Positions 53,953 to 64,000 of a stretch of DNA of 64,000 nucleotides are shown here, piece after piece; positions within the stretch are counted from its first letter, which is position 1, and the number at the start of each line of letters is the position of its first letter. The notes below the pieces were generated by a model. It was not told the origin of the DNA, did no database searches, and worked only from the letters and a program-made list of their open reading frames with translations. The position numbers were made by a program, and so were the translations under genes. Origin of the DNA: Cyanophora paradoxa (Eukaryota > Glaucocystophyceae > Cyanophorales > Cyanophoraceae); assembly GCA_004431415.1 (NCBI GenBank), contig QPMI01000017.1, forward strand, positions 835,310 through 899,309. The letters run 5' to 3'.

Positions 53953-56028
53953 ATGAGGCCGGCTGCAGCGTTCCTGGCTCCGGCGGTGCCGACGTGGGGT
54001 CGATTAATGCGCTGCAGAGCGAGCGGGGGCGTCGATGCGGCGGCCCGGCGGCTGTGGAGCGGGAGCGCGATCTGCGAGCACCGAGCCGCCATCGCGGGCG
54101 GCGCGCACGCGCGAGGCGGCGCTCTCCGGCAGAGGCGCTCTTTCTTCGCGGGATCCACATTCGCGCGCACCAGCAGAGTCGCCCCCGCCGCGGCATCCGG
54201 CGAGCGGCGCGCCCACACGTCGCCGCGCGCCGAGGACAAGGCCCCGCCGCCGCCGGCCCGTACGTTCAAGCCGGGAGCACTCTCGCACCCTTCCTCTCAG
54301 GCGGCGGGCTCACGGGGCGGGCGGGGCGCAGCCAAGCCGAGCATAAAGTCGAAGATCTTCAGGACGACGCCGGGTTCGAAGGCCGAGCGCCCGATCTACA
54401 TGGACTACCAGGTAGACGCGCGCGCGCACAGCCCCGCGCGCGCACTCTCCTCTCCTCCGAGGGCCGACGCGCGTGCGCGCGTGCGCGCGCGGGGCAGGCG
54501 ACGACGCCGATGGACCCGCGGGTGCTGGAGGCGATGACGCCGTACTTCCTCGAGCGCTTCGGCAACCCCTCGAGCCAGAGCCACGTGCACGGCTGGGAGG
54601 CCCAGTTCGCCGTCGAGAAGGCGCGCGCGCCGCCCCCGCCCACCGGCCCGGCCCCCCAGCGCTCACGCGCGCCGGGCGGCGCGGGGCGGGGCGCGCAGGC
54701 GCGGGCGATTCTGCGGGACGCGATCAACGCGGAGGACGAGTCGGAGATCGTCTTCACGAGCGGCGCCACCGAGTCCAACAACCTCGCCATCAAGGGTACG
54801 CGAACCGCCCCCATTCGCTCTACCCCCCTTCCCTCACCGCCCCCCGCACCCGCACCCCGCAGGCCTCGTCGAAAGCTACTACGAGGCGGGGAAGAAGGGC
54901 CACATCGTGACCGTGGCGACCGAGCACAGCGCCGTGCTCGGGCCCTGCCAGTATCTCCAGGGCATGGGCCTCGAAATCACGTACCTCCCCGTTGGGCCCG
55001 ACGGCCGCATCGACGTGCGCCGTACCCCCTTCCCCGCGGCTTTTCTGCGCCCCCTCGACCCGCGAGACAGATCGAGGGGCTGCGGGCAGCGATCCGCGAC
55101 GACACGCTCCTCGTCTCGGCGCGTACCCCCCGGCCGCTTCGCCCCCTTCCGGCCCCTAATCCCGTACCCCAGGTGATGGCGGCGAACAACGAGATCGGGA
55201 TCCTGCAGGATTTGAAGGCGGTGGGCCGCCTCGTGGCGGAGCGCGACGAGTGCTTCTTCCACACGGACGCCGTCCAGGCCCTCGGCAAGGTCTGAACCGC
55301 GTACCCCCCTCCCCCCTCCGGGGCCACGGCTCACCCGGGGTACAGGTGCCGCTGGACGTGCGGGAGGCCGGGGTGCACCTGCTCTCGATCTCGGGCCACA
55401 AGCTGTACGGGCCGAAGGGGGTAGGGGCCCTCTACGTTCGCAAGAAGGGCCCGCGGGCGCGGCTCGCCCCGCAGCTCCACGGGGGCGGCCAGGAGCTCGG
55501 CCGCCGCTCTGGCACCCTCCCCGTGCCCCAGATCGTCGGCCTCGGCCGGTGCGCGCGCGCCGCCTGGGATCCGCGTACCCCCCCGCGGCCGCCTGACCTC
55601 GCGGCAGGGCGGTGGAGATCGCGGTGGAGGAGCTGAGGGCCGGGGAGGAGCCTGCGCGGCTGCGGGCGATGCGGGGGGAGCTCTGGGCCGCCCTGCGCGC
55701 CCTCGGCGGCGTGCACCTGAACGGGAGCGAGGAGGCCGCGCTCTCGCTGCCGGGATGCCTGAACGTCTCCGTGGAGGGCGTGGAGGGGGCGGCGCTGCTG
55801 CGCGCGCTGCGGCCCGCAGTGTCCCTCTCGAGCGGGTCGGCGTGCACGAGCGCGGGGGAGGGCCCGCCGCGCCCCTCGCACGTCCTCCGCGCCCTCGGCC
55901 GCTCGGACGCGCTGGCGGCGGCCTCGCTGCGCTTCGGGTTCGGGCGCTTCAGCAGCGGCGAGGACGTCGCGCGCGCCGCCGCCCTCGCCGCCGACGCCAT
56001 CCGCGCCGCCCGCGCCCCCGCCCCCTGA
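53953..56028 (+). CDS. NFS1: Cysteine desulfurase NFS1/IscS type, mitochondrial-like presequence
   Basis: This PLP enzyme releases sulfur from cysteine for Fe-S cluster and thiolated-tRNA synthesis, normally in the mitochondrial matrix. The ATG at 53953 opens a long Ala/Arg-rich, acid-poor leader ([20 protein letters not shown] to RRAHTSPR), typical of a presequence. The catalytic region reads [61 protein letters not shown] (PLP-stacking His), [34 protein letters not shown] (PLP Lys), [12 protein letters not shown] and [10 protein letters not shown] (persulfide Cys). It ends at TGA 56026-56028. All key residues are intact. Introns are short; that at 55119-55172 begins with GC. The enzyme could supply sulfur for the hydrogenase's clusters, but that link is only inferred from adjacency. 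Confidence 0.96.
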
Positions 56029-56068
56029 CCGGTACCCTCCGCCCGTTCCGCGCACGCCGTCTTTCTGT

Positions 56069-56143
56069 ATTGACGGCCACGCCGAGCTGCCCGACGACGT
56101 ATAATTATACGTTTACGAATTGACGGCCACGCCGAGCTGCCCG
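56069..56143 (+). repeat. 25-bp direct repeat flanking a palindrome, downstream of NFS1
   Basis: ATTGACGGCCACGCCGAGCT followed by GCCCG occurs at 56069-56093 and again at 56119-56143. Between the copies lies the perfect 16-bp palindrome ACGTATAATTATACGT (56097-56112). The unit sits about 40 bp after the NFS1 stop. It may be a small transposition scar or a 3'-end processing structure; no gene is present. Confidence 0.8.
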
Positions 56144-56437
56144 CATGTACGGATCTGCCCGCGGCCCGCATAGGCTAGCGCATATATACGTATACGTATT
56201 GCTGAGAACGTTTACTGTGCAAGTATTGTGATACCTCCCAGGCGGTTGAAAAGGGCCACAAACCCCTAGGAAGCACAATGTCGAAAAAATGAAAGAGATT
56301 ATGATCTCACTGCGATCAACTGTCTGTGTGGCAATCCGATATGTCGAAGGACAGCCGCCAGGACGAAACTATATATAGCTACAATTACAAACAGAAAAAG
56401 CACACATGTACAGATTTACGGCTACAACAGGCGGCCC
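56144..56437. other. Intergenic region between convergent NFS1 and LPMO-like genes
   Basis: AT-rich DNA with no supported gene, containing a TATATACGTATACGTAT stretch near 56180-56200. It would hold the 3' flanks of both genes. Confidence 0.5.
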
Positions 56438-58202
56438 TCAGAGGATGCGGCAGGTGGGGGCGGGGCAGGCGCAGGCGTTGCCCCCGAGGGCGAGGGGGCA
56501 CTTGGTCTGGATCGCGAACTCGGAGGTGCCGCCGCTGGGCCCCATCCAGTACCCCACGTTGTAGACCTCGAAGGCGGTGGTGCCGGCGGGGGCGCCCGTG
56601 TAGTAGTTGTAGGAGCCGGGCTCGGCGAGGGCGGTGCCGGGGCCGGCCTCGCAGGCCATGCGGGGCCCGACGGGGGCCGAGGCGGCCTGCAGGTTGCGCA
56701 CGGTGAACTTGTAGAAGCGCGCGCACGCTGTCGGCGAGCCGTTCGCCCAGTCCGCCGCCCAGAACTCCCCGGGCACCGCCGCCGAGACCGAGAAGCGCTC
56801 CCCCGCCGGCGGCGGCGGCGGCGGCGGCGGCGGGGCGGCCGAGGGCGTCGGCGAGGGCGGCGGCGCCAGCGGCGGCGAGGGTGTCGGTGTCGGGCGGAGG
56901 AGGGGCGCCGGCGTCGGCGTGGGGAGAGCCGGCGCCGGGGCCGGGGCGGCGGTCGCGAGGGGGGTACCGGTCGGCGCGGGCGTCGAGGTCGGGGCCGGGG
57001 AGGGGGGGCGGGGGCGGGGCGGAGGCGGGGCCGAAGAGCCGCAGCCGGGGACGGGCCCGCCCGCCGCCGTGATCCGCACGTCCGCGCAGTTCCTGGGCCG
57101 GCGTCAGCGCCTCGCGCTTCAGAGTGATTAATCCAGAGGAGGGGGGAGTACAGCGCACCAGAACTCCTCGGGGCGGGCGGGGCCGGAGCCGCAGCGGGGC
57201 AGGTACGGGAAGACGAAGGCCGGGTCGGCGAGGACGGCCGCGGGGGCGAACGGGTCGTTGCAGCTGTTCCCCGTCGCTGCGGCCCGTCAGAACAGAAGGG
57301 CGAGGATGGGGGAGGGGGGAGGGGGGAGGGGGCGCCGGCTCACTATAGTGGAAGCGGAGGACGGCGTGCTGGGAGGTGATGCCGGCCGGGAGGCGGACGC
57401 GGGGCCGGTAGAGGCGCGAGGCCTCCGTGAACGCCTCGTACGGCGCGCTGTGGATGTAGAAGCGCGTCCCCACGCAGTACGGCGAGCCCTCGCAGGGCAG
57501 GGGGTACCGCCCCAGGCACTCCTCTGCGGGGGCCCCGGGTTCGGATCGGGCCGAAGGGAGGTCGAGGAGGGGGGCGGGGGGTCGAGGGGCCGGGCCGCAC
57601 CGGTGACGTCACCGTCCTGCCCGTCGAGGGGGCAGAGGTGGAACTCGAAGTACCCAGCGTGATACGCCGTTATGGCGACCTGAGGGGGCGGAAGTGAATA
57701 CCGGAGCTCGCTGGCGGAGGGGGCGAGAGGGGGGTACCGCACCTCGAGGCCGATTACGGAGCCGGCCGCGTAGTCGGCGGCGAGGACGCCCTTGTACCCC
57801 CAGGTACCGCTCCCGACGTACTCCAGGGGGCTGTCTCCCCCCTGCGAGGAGCCGCAGACGCCGTGGACGGCGCCGCTGGGGTACGGGGCGCCGTTGGGGT
57901 AGACCTTGTCGGGTCCGCCGCCCTGCGCCCGCCGCGCCGTCAGGACCGGCGCGAACCGTACGAGAAAAGAGTCGCGTCGAGCCTCAGCTGCAGAGGCGCA
58001 CCTGGAGGCAGTGGTCGCACCAGTTGACGCGGACGTTGGGGCAGGAGGAGAAGACGGGCTCCTTGGCCAGGCGGGCGCGGGCGACGGGGGAGCGCAGGTA
58101 GCCGTGCGCGCGGGCGCCCTCCAGCAGCGCCAGCAGCGCCACCGCCGCCAGCAGCGCTCCCGCGCTCACTCGCGCGGCCGAGTTCACCGGTACGCGCCGC
58201 AT
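56438..58202 (-). CDS. Secreted lytic polysaccharide monooxygenase-like protein (AA15/chitin-binding type-4 fold) with C-terminal accessory domain
   Basis: LPMOs are copper enzymes that oxidatively cleave chitin or cellulose. The ATG at 58202 opens a signal peptide with the hydrophobic core ALLAAVALLALLEG, cleaved after ARA to leave His as residue 1 (HGYLRSPVARAR). That His and a later His in ITAYHAGYFEFHLCP would form the copper histidine brace; the F-E-F of that motif is the expected axial region. Cys pairs typical of a secreted domain follow (SSCPNVRVNWCDHC, VHGVCGSS, EECLGRYPLPCEGSPYC, GNSCNDPF). A long Pro/Thr linker of about 80 residues separates a second domain (FSVSAAVPGEFWAADWANGS to CACPAPTCRIL) that I do not recognise; it may bind carbohydrate. 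Several short introns are spliced. The exact AA family is a judgement from motifs. Confidence 0.75.
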
Positions 58203-59254
58203 CGCAGCTCCGGTCGCCAGTTGGGTGCGCGTGGCCTGGTCGGGTTCAAGTGCTGCAGCTGCTCACGCGCTCCCAGGCCTTGCCGATTGTGCGCGCGCGC
58301 CCGCGGATCCTCAGAAGCACGCTGTCGAACGCCGTACGTATACAACTGCTGCGCGCGGTGCTGGTAGGGAGCTGCGGAAGGGCGTAGTCGCGACGAGTGC
58401 GAGCGGACTGGAAGCCGAAGGGTGCTGCGGCTGGGTGACATCGCCTCGCTGCCAGCTGGTAATTTTACATAATTAGCACGGAGGAGGCGTCGCGCTGGAG
58501 GTCGGAGGCTCGGAGCTCGCTTCGTAAGATGGGCGCTAGCTGGCGGGCGTCGGGCGAATTCGAACGCGTGGCTTTCAGGTGAAGCTCGTACCCCCTTGAA
58601 GGCCCCTTCTTCTAAACATAGCCGCGAACACAAGTTGCCAGAACAAGAACTCGAAAATGATTAATGAATTCGGGTCAATCCGGATCCAGCTCGGCAATTT
58701 GAACTCGGGCGCGTCGGTGTACCCGGGGACGAGGCCAGCTCCGATCGCGACGTCCCGTCCGCACGCTCCGCAGCCTGGACCGCAGGTGCCGCGGCCGCCG
58801 GGTGAAGCCGCGCGCGAGCTAGCTGCAGTCTCCCGCGACGCCGATCGCGGCTGCACGTACTTGCCCCTGTCGGCGGCCGGAATCGTGCTGCGCAGCTCCA
58901 AAGCCCGCAGCCCGCAGCTCAACCGGTACCGGCTAAGCTCAGTCCTTGTCCGACGGGGCCGCGCGTGCGCGGGCTCTTCGCCGGGAGTGACATTCGTATC
59001 CCGGCCTTCGTCTCGGTCTGCGCACCGAGCCTCAGCAGGCGCGCCGCGCGCGCGAGCGAGCATATGACACAATTGCAACGTATAAACTTACCCGCGCCGC
59101 TGCAGATGATAGCACCTGCAGCGCGGCCTCTTTCACGCTCAGGGAGGTGTGCCGGACAAAGCTGCGGCGCGGGCGCCGTGCGGGCGGCCTCCACTGACGC
59201 CCCGCGGCAGCCCGCAGCTGCTGGCGCCAATTTCGCGCGGCTGAGTAGGCTCAC
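58203..59254. other. Intergenic region between divergent LPMO-like and cyclase genes
   Basis: This 1.05 kb separates two divergent starts and should contain both promoters. Open frames here have no recognisable motif. There is a short AT-rich patch near 58450-58475. I see no gene. Confidence 0.5.
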
Positions 59255-62200
59255 ATGGCGGCCCCTCTTCCCGCGCCCGCAACGGCGGCGGGCGAGGCGC
59301 CGAGCCAGCTGCAGCCGGCTCCGAGGGCGAGCGGCGCGGGCGCTGCGGTGGAAGTGGTGCGGAGCGGGCCGCCCTCGGCAGAGGGACTGCCGGGGCTGGC
59401 TTCGGCCTCGGGCAAGCGGCTGCGCATCGTCATCGACTCGCAGCGGCCGTCCTCGGACGAGGAGGAGGGCGGCAGCGAGCGCGGCGCCCCCGGCGGGGGC
59501 AACCGCGCCTCCGGCCCCGGGCCCTCTGCGTACGCCCGGGCCCCGGCGCCCCTCAACGCGTCCCCGCTGGGGCCGGCGCCGGCGCCCGGGGCGGGGCCCC
59601 CGGCGCCGCAGCGGTGGGCAAGCCCGGGGAACCTGCGGGCACCCTCCTTCAAGCTGAACCTGAACGTGGCTCGCCTGGACCCCGAGGGGGACCGCCCGGA
59701 CTCCGGGGAGGAGGCGCTGCGGAGCGGCCGCTGGGCGCCCCTCAGGCGAACGCTCCTCTCCCTCCGCACCACCCTCCTCCTCTCCTCCCTTCTCTTCGTA
59801 GGGCGCGCCGCACCCCAGCCCGCCCCCGCCCCCGCCCCCGCCCCGCCTGACCCCACGTGCACGCCGTGCCGCTGACTTCTGGCTGGCGATCGCAGCGGGG
59901 GGATCGGCCTCGTGTGGGGCATCTCGGTGCGCGCTTCCGGGGTCTAGGCAGAGAGCCGGAAGCCAAGCGCGGGGCGGCGGCCCCGGTGCCCGCTGACGCC
60001 CGCGTGCCCTCCGCGTGCCCTCCGCAGCACTACTTCGCGTCGAAGAACGCCGAAGAGCTCGCGAACGCGTCGGTATCCCTCCTCGTCCGCCGAGCCGAGA
60101 GCCACGTCCACGACGAGGTACCCGTACCCCCCCGGCGAAATCCCCGCCCCCCGCTCGCCCCTCACGCGGGCCGCCAGCTGCTGAAGCCGGCGGTCGAGAT
60201 CGCGCGGGCCACCTCCGTGAACTACCGGCGCGCGGATCCGAACCGCGCCCCCGAGACGCCCCGCTGAGGCGGCCGGCCCCGGGCGCAGGTTCGGCTACGC
60301 CACGGAGGCGGACCCGCCGGGCATGCTCCGCCGCTTCCTCGTCGACGTGCGTACCCCTACCCCGCCGCGCCCCGGCCCGTAGCCCTGACGCGCGGCCCCG
60401 CAGCTCGAGGCCTACGAGTGGCTGGCGACCGTCTACTTCGGTGCCCGCCGCCCGCGCCGCCCCGGCCCCGCCCGACTTGCGCTCGTGCTGGCCGAGCCGC
60501 CGACGCGCGCCCGGCGCCGGTCCGCAGTGTCGGATCGCTTCTACGGGGTGCGGAGGGACCGCCACGGCGACGCGGGGAGCATGCACTACATCCTGCCCCC
60601 GCGTGCGCCCGGCCCGCCGCCGCCTCGCGCCTCCGCCCGCTGGCGCCCTCCGGGGCCGACGGGGCGGGGCGGGGCGGGGCGGGCAGCGGGCGGGGCGGCG
60701 GGGCGCGAGTTCCGCCGCATCGAGAACGGGACGCGGGCGGTGGGCGAGGCGTTCGGGGCGCAGCCGGGGTACACCCCCCTGGGCGCCCCCTGGTTCCGGG
60801 AGCTGGCGACGGGGCGCGAGGGGGAGCCGACCTGGTCCCAGATCTACGCCAGCCCCACCTTCGCGGTGCCCAAGTGTTTTGAACGTAAATTCTGTTAAAA
60901 GTCCTTATCTAACTGAACCTTTCTTTCTTTCCTCCTCGTTAGGCGGACGGGCAGCGGTTCCTGACGGTCGGCGTGCCGGTCTACGGGCGCGGGACGGCTG
61001 CGCCGGCGGCAGGGGCGGCGGCGGCGGCGGCGGGCGGGGCGCTCCCCTCCGGGCTCCACGGCCTCGTCGCCGTCGACATCGAGGTGCGCCCGCTGCCCCG
61101 GGGCGCGGCGGCGAGGCTCTGCTCGGCGGGGATGGAGCGGGGCCGCCCCGGGCTCCACCCTCCCTCCTGGGCCCTCTCCCCTTCCGTCCTCCCCTTCCTC
61201 TTGCCTGACCTCCCTGGCCTCAGCTGGGGGCGCTGGCGGAGTTCTTCCAGGCGGCGACGGAGCAGCTGCTCACCCCCAACGCCCTCATCTCGCCACCGAG
61301 GTCCGTGGCGGCCGTCCAGAGCCTTCTCGGGGGCCGAGGGCTCTTCTAGGAGACCGAGGGCTCTTCGGCTGTGTGCTGCCGCTCGCTCCTCACCACTCGC
61401 GAACGGCCGTCCCTCTAGAGGGCCGAGGCTCGCGCTAGGACCTCCTTCCTCCGGTCCTCTCGGGCTCACTCGCGCCCGCGCCCGCACTGCCGCAGGACGA
61501 CGGGGACATGGTGGCGGTCTCGCGGCCTCGGCGGGCGGCCTCCCCGCGCCCGAGCTCGTCGCCGGCCCCGGGGGCGAGCCCTCCGCGCCTTCGACAACCC
61601 GGACGCCGTCGTGCGCCTCTGCTGGGAGACCGTTCACCTCGCCGGCGACCGCGGCTCCGACACCGTCCTCCTCGGCTCCTTCCGCGTGCGCCCCCGGGCC
61701 CGCCCCGCCCCGCCCCGCCCCTTCCCGAGTGTTGAGTTCGCCTCGTTCGCAGCACGGCGGGGCGCGCTTCTTCCTGGCCCGCGCCGACGTCCGCGAGGGG
61801 CCCAGCCTCATGGCGCGCCCCGCCCCCGCCCCCCACCCCCGCCCCCGCCCGCCTCCTCCGAGCCGTGGCGCGCGCACACGCGCAGTGGCACCTCTTCGCG
61901 GCGATACCGGAGGACGACCTCGTCGCCTCCGTCAAGCAGTCGGTCCGCCCTCCCTTTCTCTTCTTCTTCTTCTTCTCTCCTCCCTCGTTGCACTGAGCCG
62001 GCGCCGCGCAGACGGTCTACTCGGCGGTGGCGAACGCGCTCTTCCTCGCCGTCGCCCTCAGCTTCTCCCTCCTCCTCGGCTTCTGCATCTCCCGCCCCCT
62101 CCGCTCCCTCAAGCAGACCGTCCGCCCCTCCTCCTTCCCCCTTCCTTTTCGTTCCTTTTTAACTTCTTTCCCAGATGGAGTGGATCACGCGGACGATGGC

Positions 62201-64000
62201 AGAGGAGCCGGCGGGGCCGGCCGCGCCGCCCCCGGCCGCCGCGGGGGACGCCGAGGCGGACAACGTGCGCGAGCGAAGCCGCTGGGCTGCACGGGGCCTA
62301 AGCTGAGCCTAAGCGACGGGGAGCTAGCTAGTTGCTCGGGGGCGAGGAGCTAGCCGGGCCGCCCGCCCGCCGCCCGCGCCTCCTCCCCTTGGCTCTGCTT
62401 CCGGGTCGTGAGGCGTGCGGGGCGCAGGAGGACGCGGCGTCGGAGCAGTCGTTCATCAACGACGGCGGTGGCGACCTCGGCGGGGGAGGGGAGGGGAGGA
62501 GGAGGGGAGGGGGTACGGCCCCCGCTGGACCCCGGGCGTCTCCCGCCGGGGCTCCTCGCCGAGGCTGGCGCCCCGTCGAGGGCGCCGGGGCCCCCGCCGC
62601 GCCTCCGCGGCCCTGCTCGAGGTCGCCTCGCTGGAGCCGGAGGAGGCGGAGGCGCGGCGGGCGCTCGCGCGGCGCGGCTCCTTCGCCGCAGCGACGGCGG
62701 CTCCTCCTCCGCCTCGCTCGGTGCGCGCACCCCCCTTCCAAACCCCGTGCGCGGGCCGACGGCTGCGGGCCGCGCGCAGACGTGCGGCGATCAACGCGCG
62801 GGCGCGGGGCCCGGCCCGGCCCGGGCGCGCGCGGGGAGGCGCGGGGTGCGCGGCGGGGACGGCGGGGGCGGGGGAGGGACCCCGGGGGAGCGGCGGGAGC
62901 CCCGGGGTGCTCGGCCTCGCCGGCATGGCGCAGGCCGTGCAGCAGGCGAGCGTCACCTTCGCCGGCCGCGAGGGCCCCGCCGAGGAGGAGGCCGCCGCCG
63001 AGCGGGGCCGCCGGGCCGCGTCCGCCGCCGGCTCGGGCTCCGCCACGCCCACGCGGGAGGGGCCGGGCGCCTCCCCGCCGCCCTCGCTGCCGAGCTCGCG
63101 ACCGCCCTGGGGTCGCCGCCCCCGGCCCGGCCCGCCCCGCCCCGCAGCGGCCGCTCGCAGAGCGTGGGGGCGAGCCTGGGGGCCTTGGCGGGGGCCCCGG
63201 GCCGGCTTCGGGGGCCTGGGCGGGGCGCGAGTGTCAAGAGCCTCCTCTCGTGGACGCCCGCGCAGCCGCCGCGGCGGCGCTCGCGGGTCGTGCCGGACAG
63301 CGGCGGGGGCGCCACGCCGCCCATCTCCTCGGACTCGACCCTCGGGCAGCTCCCCTCGCCGCCGACCCTCCCCGAGCTGCCGCAGCCGGCGGACCCCGAG
63401 GCGGGCGAGGTCGGCGGCTCCGTCCGCTCCTCGGCGGCCGGCGGCGCCCGCCGCCCGCCTCCAAGCGCACCCTCTCCATCGCCGCCTCGGCGGCCTCGGC
63501 GCCGGAGACGGAGTGGGAGTACCGGAGCAGCGTGCTGCTCACGGAGCAGCGGCTGGCGCCGGGCCTGCGCTCGGCCCCGAGGACCTGGCTCGCCGAGATC
63601 CGGGGCCTCCAGGGCACCTTCCAGACCCTCTCCCGCACCGTCCTCTCCTTCATGAAGTTCGGTGCGGCCGTACCCCGGCCGCTTTCTCCCCCCGCCCCCC
63701 CCCCACCCTTCGAACTCGCTCGAGCCGACCTGGCGCACTGTACCCCGCAGTGCCGAACTCGGTGTGCGGAGCATGCTGCGCGACAACGAGCACGCGCGCC
63801 TCGGCATGGAGGTCGTACCCTTCCCCCTCCCCCCCCCGCGTCTCCCCCCCCCGCGTCTCCCCCCTTCACCCCACCCCCACCACCTCTGATCCCCCGCCCC
63901 GCCCCGCAGGTGCGCGCCCTGACGGTCATGTTCGTGGACATCCAGGACTTCACCGCGATGTGCGAACGAAGGCCCCCTAACCCGGCCCCCCTCCATCTAA
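59255..64000 (+). CDS. Membrane receptor-type class III adenylate/guanylate cyclase (3' truncated by the window)
   Basis: Predicted to make cAMP or cGMP in response to an extracellular signal. The ATG at 59255 opens a Ser/Pro-rich cytosolic region containing RIVIDSQRPSSDEEEGG. A first membrane segment (FWLAIAAGGSALVWG, about 59.88-59.94 kb) leads to a Cache-like sensor: HYFASKNAEELANASVSLL, RFGYATEADPPGMLRRFL, LGAPWFRELATGR, EPTWSQIYASPTF and HGLVAVDIEL. A second membrane helix (ALFLAVALSFSLLLGFCIS) is followed by a HAMP-like RPLRSLKQT. After a low-complexity region come LQGTFQTLSRTVLSFMKF, VPRSAELGVRSMLRDNEHA, RLGMEV and RALTVMFVDIQDFTAMCE, the start of the catalytic domain with the first metal-binding Asp (FVD). 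The catalytic core lies beyond the window, so substrate specificity cannot be read. Some exon joins in 61.3-63.5 kb are uncertain. Confidence 0.82.

Noticed and set aside
1-64000. tRNA, rRNA or other structured RNA genes
   Set aside because: No tRNA-like acceptor and T-loop patterns or rRNA segments were noticed by eye; a covariance-model scan was not possible, so absence is not proven.

Overview
The window is nuclear DNA of a GC-rich, intron-dense eukaryotic microbe, most likely an alga. Nearly every recognisable gene is split by short introns (mostly about 28-90 nt) with C-rich tracts and CTGAC or CTCAC branch-like motifs. The gene set (ALG11, WDR24/GATOR2, NFS1, a four-domain voltage-gated cation channel, PLAC8, class III cyclase) is eukaryotic. 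A FAD4-type desaturase with a transit-like N-terminus suggests a plastid. A haptophyte-like or other secondary alga is possible, but the lineage cannot be fixed by eye.

Layout: bases 1-507 probably hold the 3' end of an unidentified + strand gene. Bases 1405-16887 (-) hold one giant reading unit. It encodes six nearly identical [FeFe]-hydrogenase modules in tandem (period about 1587 bp, introns included), two near-identical flavodoxin domains, a seventh diverged hydrogenase module, and a third flavodoxin joined to a cytochrome P450 reductase-type FAD domain that seems to lack its NADPH-binding part. At 18.0-19.5 kb (+) is a predicted N-myristoylated IQ-motif protein. A four-domain voltage-gated channel fills 19.7-30.6 kb (-); its introns carry two families of small inverted-terminus repeats. 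A small membrane protein (31.1-31.6 kb, -) is divergent from WDR24 (31.8-35.7 kb, +).

An uncertain Pro-rich, SANT-like gene (35.8-37.7 kb, -) and an unidentified long gene with helical repeats (38.4-43.5 kb, +) follow. Then come a PLAC8-type Cys-rich protein (44.9-46.1 kb, +), an Rrg9/Neugrin-like protein with an RGG-rich tail (46.6-49.2 kb, -) divergent from ALG11 (49.7-51.8 kb, +), the FAD4-like desaturase (52.2-53.6 kb, -) divergent from the cysteine desulfurase NFS1 (54.0-56.0 kb, +), a secreted LPMO-like protein (56.4-58.2 kb, -), and a membrane class III nucleotidyl cyclase (59.3 kb to the window end, +), cut off just inside its catalytic domain.

The outstanding object is the poly-hydrogenase: seven H-cluster domains with intact signature cysteines and three flavodoxin domains appear to be encoded as one polypeptide of roughly 4,400 residues. 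All exon joins are inferred from reading frame, splice signals and family motifs; there is no transcript evidence here.
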